Source: an uncultured Prevotella sp. (GTDB lineage: Bacteria > Bacteroidota > Bacteroidia > Bacteroidales > Bacteroidaceae). From it: 36,687 nucleotides of DNA. The position numbers and the translations under genes were made by a program. The notes beneath the pieces were generated by a model. That model worked only from the letters and a program-made list of their open reading frames with translations, was not told where the DNA came from and searched no databases. Location: the NCBI GenBank assembly GCA_905235325.1, contig CAJOLE010000010.1, positions 1 through 36,687 of the forward strand. Reading direction: 5' to 3'. This document shows, one piece after another, positions 33,889-36,687 of this stretch; the first letter of the stretch is position 1, and the number at the start of each line of letters is the position of its first letter.

Positions 33889-35169
33889 ATGAAGGCCTTC
33901 GAGAAGAAGAACAAGAAGAACGCCGAGAACCTCACGGAGTTCGGACGCGCCTTCTACGAGGTCAAGGACACTGCCAACGCCGGCAAGTACGCCGAACTGG
34001 CCCTGAAGGCTAACAAGAGCTACGCTCCTGCCTACATCCTCAAGGGCGACCTCCGCGCACTCGCCGAGGACGGCGGTGGCGCTGCCTCACTCTATGACCA
34101 GGCCATCTACTTCGACCCGAAGAACCCTGAGGGCTATCGCAAGTATGCTTCTGTCTACCGTAAGATCGACCCGCGTGGCGCCATCGCCAAGCTCAACGAC
34201 CTCCAGCAGCAGCTGCCCGACTATCCCGTTGACGCCATCATCGGCCACATCAACTACATCTCCAACAACTTCGACGAGGCCATCGCCGCCTACGACAAGG
34301 TGCCCCAGGCCAAGCTCGAGAAGATGGACATCATCGAGAGCGCTTTCTCGGCCTACCTCACACAGAAGTATGACAAGGGTATCGAGATGGCTGAGTTCGG
34401 ACTGCAGAAGGAGCCGCGCAACTCGACGCTGAACCGTCTGGCCATGTTCTGCAACACCGAGAAGGGCAACTACGACAAGGCCATCGACTTCGCTGACCGC
34501 CTGTTCAACAAGTCTGACTCCGCCAACATCTCCTACATGGACTATGTCTACTACGGCAACGCCCTCAACGGTCTGAAGCGCCACGACGAGGCCATTGCCA
34601 TGTTCGAGAAGGCCCTCGACCAGGAGTTCGACAACAAGGACAAGCGCGCCGGTGTCATCCAGACCCTCGCCAACGCCTACAAGGGCATGGAGGACTATCC
34701 CAACGCCATCAAGTACTACGAGCAGTATCTCACTGAGGTCTCGAAGGCCAGCGCCTCCGACTATCACAGCCTCGCACAGCTCCACGTCAAGAACTCCGAC
34801 AAGCTCGACGGCGATGCCAAGACAGAAGCCCTGAAGAAGGCCGACGGCATCTACGAGAATATGCAGAGCAAGTATGCCGACATCGACGACTTCATCGCCT
34901 TCCAGCGCGCACACGTCAACCTGTTCATGGATCCCGACTTCAAGCAGGGGCTTGCCAATCCTCACTATGCCAAGCTCGTTGAGGTTCTCTCGGCCAAGGA
35001 GGAGAAGGACGCTACCGACAAGAAGCGCATCATCGAGGGTTGCGGCTACTTCATCAACTACTATGTACACATCACCCCCGACAACGCCAAGGCTAAGGAG
35101 TACGCCGCCATCCTGCAGAGCGTAGATCCCGACAACGAGACGGCCAAGGTCGTCATGCAGCTGAAATAA
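33889..35169 (+). CDS. Tetratricopeptide-repeat protein (signal peptide out of frame)
   Basis: From the ATG at 33889 there are 426 residues of TPR-type helical pairs. Repeats are visible in NAGKYAELALKANKSYAPAY, AASLYDQAIYFDPKNPEGY, AIDFADRLFNKSDSANISY and AIKYYEQYLTEVSKASASDY. The frame is open upstream to 33799 without another ATG, and it continues the signal peptide at 33759 if one base is removed. The intact protein would then be about 469 residues and exported. It closes the exbB-tonB locus and may be a periplasmic scaffold for it. Confidence 0.88.
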   Translation: MKAFEKKNKKNAENLTEFGRAFYEVKDTANAGKYAELALKANKSYAPAYILKGDLRALAEDGGGAASLYDQAIYFDPKNPEGYRKYASVYRKIDPRGAIAKLNDLQQQLPDYPVDAIIGHINYISNNFDEAIAAYDKVPQAKLEKMDIIESAFSAYLTQKYDKGIEMAEFGLQKEPRNSTLNRLAMFCNTEKGNYDKAIDFADRLFNKSDSANISYMDYVYYGNALNGLKRHDEAIAMFEKALDQEFDNKDKRAGVIQTLANAYKGMEDYPNAIKYYEQYLTEVSKASASDYHSLAQLHVKNSDKLDGDAKTEALKKADGIYENMQSKYADIDDFIAFQRAHVNLFMDPDFKQGLANPHYAKLVEVLSAKEEKDATDKKRIIEGCGYFINYYVHITPDNAKAKEYAAILQSVDPDNETAKVVMQLK

Positions 35170-35192
35170 GCCGGCAGACAAACGCCAAAAAG

Positions 35193-35221
35193 AGAGGGGC
35201 TTCCGTGCAGGAAGCCCCTCT
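35193..35221. terminator. Bidirectional terminator between the TPR and ferredoxin genes
   Basis: A perfect 12-bp stem (35193-35204 with 35210-35221) with a 5-base loop lies between convergent genes. A run of five T follows it on the minus strand, so it serves the ferredoxin gene best. Confidence 0.8.
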
Positions 35222-35247
35222 TGGTCTATAAAGCTTAATCAGACGAT

Positions 35248-35418
35248 TTAAGCCGGAAGAGAGATTGCCTCTGACGGGCAGACAGAAGCGCAAGTACCGC
35301 ACTCTGTGCAAGCGTCAGCGTCAATAACATACTTCTCACCCTCAGAGATAGCCTCTACAGGGCATTCACCTATACAGGTGCCACATGCGATGCAATCATC
35401 ACCAATTACGTAAGCCAT
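35248..35418 (-). CDS. 2[4Fe-4S] ferredoxin
   Basis: This 56-residue protein, below common length cut-offs, starts MAYVIGDDCIACGTCIGECP and ends SEAISLPA. Two CxxCxxCxxxCP motifs (cysteines 9, 12, 15, 19 and 37, 40, 43, 47) bind two [4Fe-4S] clusters, as in clostridial ferredoxins. It is a cytoplasmic electron carrier for anaerobic redox enzymes. It has its own promoter and a terminator, so it is monocistronic. Confidence 0.95.
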   Translation of the reverse strand: MAYVIGDDCIACGTCIGECPVEAISEGEKYVIDADACTECGTCASVCPSEAISLPA

Positions 35419-35466
35419 AATACTTTAAAATGTTAGTGAATTAATTAATACTCAAAATTAGTGATG

Positions 35467-35474
35467 CAAAGGTA
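35467..35474 (-). promoter_or_regulatory. -7 box of the ferredoxin gene
   Basis: The minus strand reads TACCTTTG about 48 bases before the ATG at 35418. It is back to back with the PorT-like gene promoter. Confidence 0.6.
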
Positions 35475-35497
35475 AGTAATATTTTCGAATTATACCC

Positions 35498-35505
35498 TAC
35501 TTTTG
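35498..35505 (+). promoter_or_regulatory. Possible -7 box of the PorT-like gene
   Basis: TACTTTTG fits TAnnTTTG, giving a leader of roughly 95 bases before the ATG at 35609. The spacing to a -33 TTTG is not good, so this is tentative. Confidence 0.4.
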
Positions 35506-35608
35506 GTATCTTTTTTTGCAATTTATACAGTGTCGAAATTGCTGCAAATATAATATTCCGTCTCTTTCTGCGTTATTAAAGAAGGTAAAGACAGAAACAG
35601 TGAATAAG

Positions 35609-36418
35609 ATGACGATGGCTTCAGCATATCATAAAGCGAGCAACTGGCGGACGGTACTCCCTCAGCGCACAGGGCTTTCTGTCCTCCTGTCTTTTTGCCT
35701 CTTAGCCTTTCTGCCCTTGCAGACTGCTGCTCAGGAGCGCAAGCCTCAAAACAAGCCCTACATCGACCTGCGCCCCCTGCACTTCGGTATCAGCGTAGGC
35801 TTCCACATGCAGGATATAGAGCTGCAGAATGTAGGCCCTCAGATTATCACACTCGACAACGGCACACAGACCACCGAAACCATACTCTGCGATCAGGACA
35901 ACTGGAACCCAGGCTTCAGCGTCGGCGTGCTCGCCGACCAGCGACTGTCGAAGCACTTTAACCTCCGACTCACGCCAACCATGCACTTCGGAGCCAAGCA
36001 CCTCACCTTTCGCAACATCTCGCATACCGACAACGAGGGCCACGTCATCACGGCCACCCAGGACATGAAGAATACCTACATTGCCGTACCCATCGACGTC
36101 AAGTTCTCGGCCGAGCGTTTCAACAACTACAGGCCATACCTCATTGCCGGCATCAGTCCGATGCTCAACCTCACCAGCAAGTCGCAGGACTACATACAGC
36201 TGAAGCGTTACGACACGATGGTGGAAATCGGCGTCGGCTGCGACTTCTACCTGCCTTTCTTCAAGCTCATACCCGAGCTGAAGTTCTGTTACAGCCTGAC
36301 CAACGCCCTCGACAGCGGCCACTCCGACGAGCTGACAGACGCCAACGCCCGACTATACACCAACTCCGTCACCTCAGGTCACACCAAGATGATTACCCTC
36401 AGCTTCTACTTTGAGTAA
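35609..36418 (+). CDS. PorT-like outer-membrane beta-barrel protein
   Basis: The 269-residue protein has a long signal peptide whose hydrophobic core is LSVLLSFCLLAFLPL, cleaved near TAAQE. The mature part is amphipathic beta strands ending in a phenylalanine-rich strand (MITLSFYFE), as in small barrels. KPYIDLRPLHFGISVGFHMQD and NLRLTPTMHFGAKHL recall PorT, an outer-membrane component linked to type IX secretion. Other porin-family barrels are possible. The ATG at 35609 is chosen because an upstream frame uses a TTG within the promoter region. Confidence 0.75.
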   Translation: MTMASAYHKASNWRTVLPQRTGLSVLLSFCLLAFLPLQTAAQERKPQNKPYIDLRPLHFGISVGFHMQDIELQNVGPQIITLDNGTQTTETILCDQDNWNPGFSVGVLADQRLSKHFNLRLTPTMHFGAKHLTFRNISHTDNEGHVITATQDMKNTYIAVPIDVKFSAERFNNYRPYLIAGISPMLNLTSKSQDYIQLKRYDTMVEIGVGCDFYLPFFKLIPELKFCYSLTNALDSGHSDELTDANARLYTNSVTSGHTKMITLSFYFE

Positions 36419-36530
36419 CTTCGCTGCTCAGAGCCGACCCGCCGCGCGAAGAAACCCCGGCCGCCCACTGTGGTTAGAAGCTGGTCAAGTGGACTCAACT
36501 ATGGGCCCCTGCCGGCAGTAGAATACAGAG

Positions 36531-36623
36531 TTGTCAATCGTACCTTTTATCCTACACTTCCTACACTCCCTACACCTGCCCGAAAATTTTAGGTGTAGGA
36601 AGTGTAGGAAGTGTAGGATAAAA
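36531..36623. repeat. Dispersed palindromic element, short-loop copy
   Basis: Arms 36545-36577 and 36591-36623, made of CCTACACTT-type units, pair almost perfectly around a 13-base loop. The first 47 bases (36531-36577) match 247-293 at 44 positions. The loop is far shorter than the 121 bases in the left copy. The flanking 36419-36530 and 36624-36687 hold no gene that I can see. Confidence 0.8.
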
Positions 36624-36687
36624 AGTGCGAAAGACAATACAATAGTAAAAAGCACGGTGAAATGGGCAGAAAACGGTGGGCAGACCA

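Overview
The window looks like chromosome from a GC-rich member of the Bacteroidales, most likely Prevotellaceae. Three things point there. Promoters carry the Bacteroidota -7 box TAnnTTTG (at least 15 sites) and start codons lack Shine-Dalgarno sequences. Gene families typical of the group are present: C10 cysteine protease, DUF1573 lipoprotein, a DUF3316-like protein, a PorT-like protein and fused RibBA. A TonB energising locus has the ExbB-ExbD-ExbD-TonB layout. Most genes are core or housekeeping; the accessory signal lies in small repeats and cassettes between them.

Layout. 1-636: 3' end of a gene, then a repeat-rich spacer. 637-3249: secreted C10 protease. 5084 to 3251 (minus): LolD-like ATPase, CvfB-like S1 protein and DUF1573 lipoprotein, each overlapping the next by 4 bases. 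5171-9503: CPA2 antiporter, a DUF559 nuclease cassette bounded by inverted repeats, asd and a small lipoprotein. 9550-9718: tRNA-Val(GAC) and tRNA-Leu(TAG). 14317 to 9797 (minus): ParC-type topoisomerase subunit, DUF3316-like protein and S41 protease in an overlapping run. 14436-15257: tRNA-Val(CAC) and a repeat island. 15258-15617: small LTxxQ-type exported protein. 15770-17932: glyS and an FKBP lipoprotein. 18021-19848: an AAA/ABC-type ATPase with a DUF4435 TOPRIM protein, resembling a compact PARIS/OLD-type defence pair. 24800 to 19950 (minus): dxs, trkA, trkH. 25049-29551: LptF/G permease, ribBA and an aminotransferase. 29687-35169: exbB, exbD, exbD, tonB, PstS-like lipoprotein and a TPR protein whose signal-peptide exon-like start is out of frame. 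35248-35418: a 56-residue 2[4Fe-4S] ferredoxin missed by length filters. 35609-36418: PorT-like outer-membrane protein.

The most unusual signals are small. (1) Phased 8-bp repeats with a CGAA core fill three gene-to-gene gaps (asd to lipoprotein, dxs to trkA, trkA to trkH), always in the same orientation just before the downstream start codon. (2) Separate 9-bp GGG repeats sit inside coding regions and encode tripeptide repeats without breaking frame. (3) The DUF559 gene takes its last codons and stop from its own terminal repeat. (4) A hairpin element built on CCTACACTT units occurs at both ends of the window. (5) The 14.6-15.25 kb island combines a GGGTGACAC array, a 141-bp imperfect palindrome and a 171-bp MITE-like element. 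(6) Eight promoters share a TTTGCA(G/C)CC extension, several almost abutting the ATG.

All family assignments come from reading motifs by eye; no database search was run.
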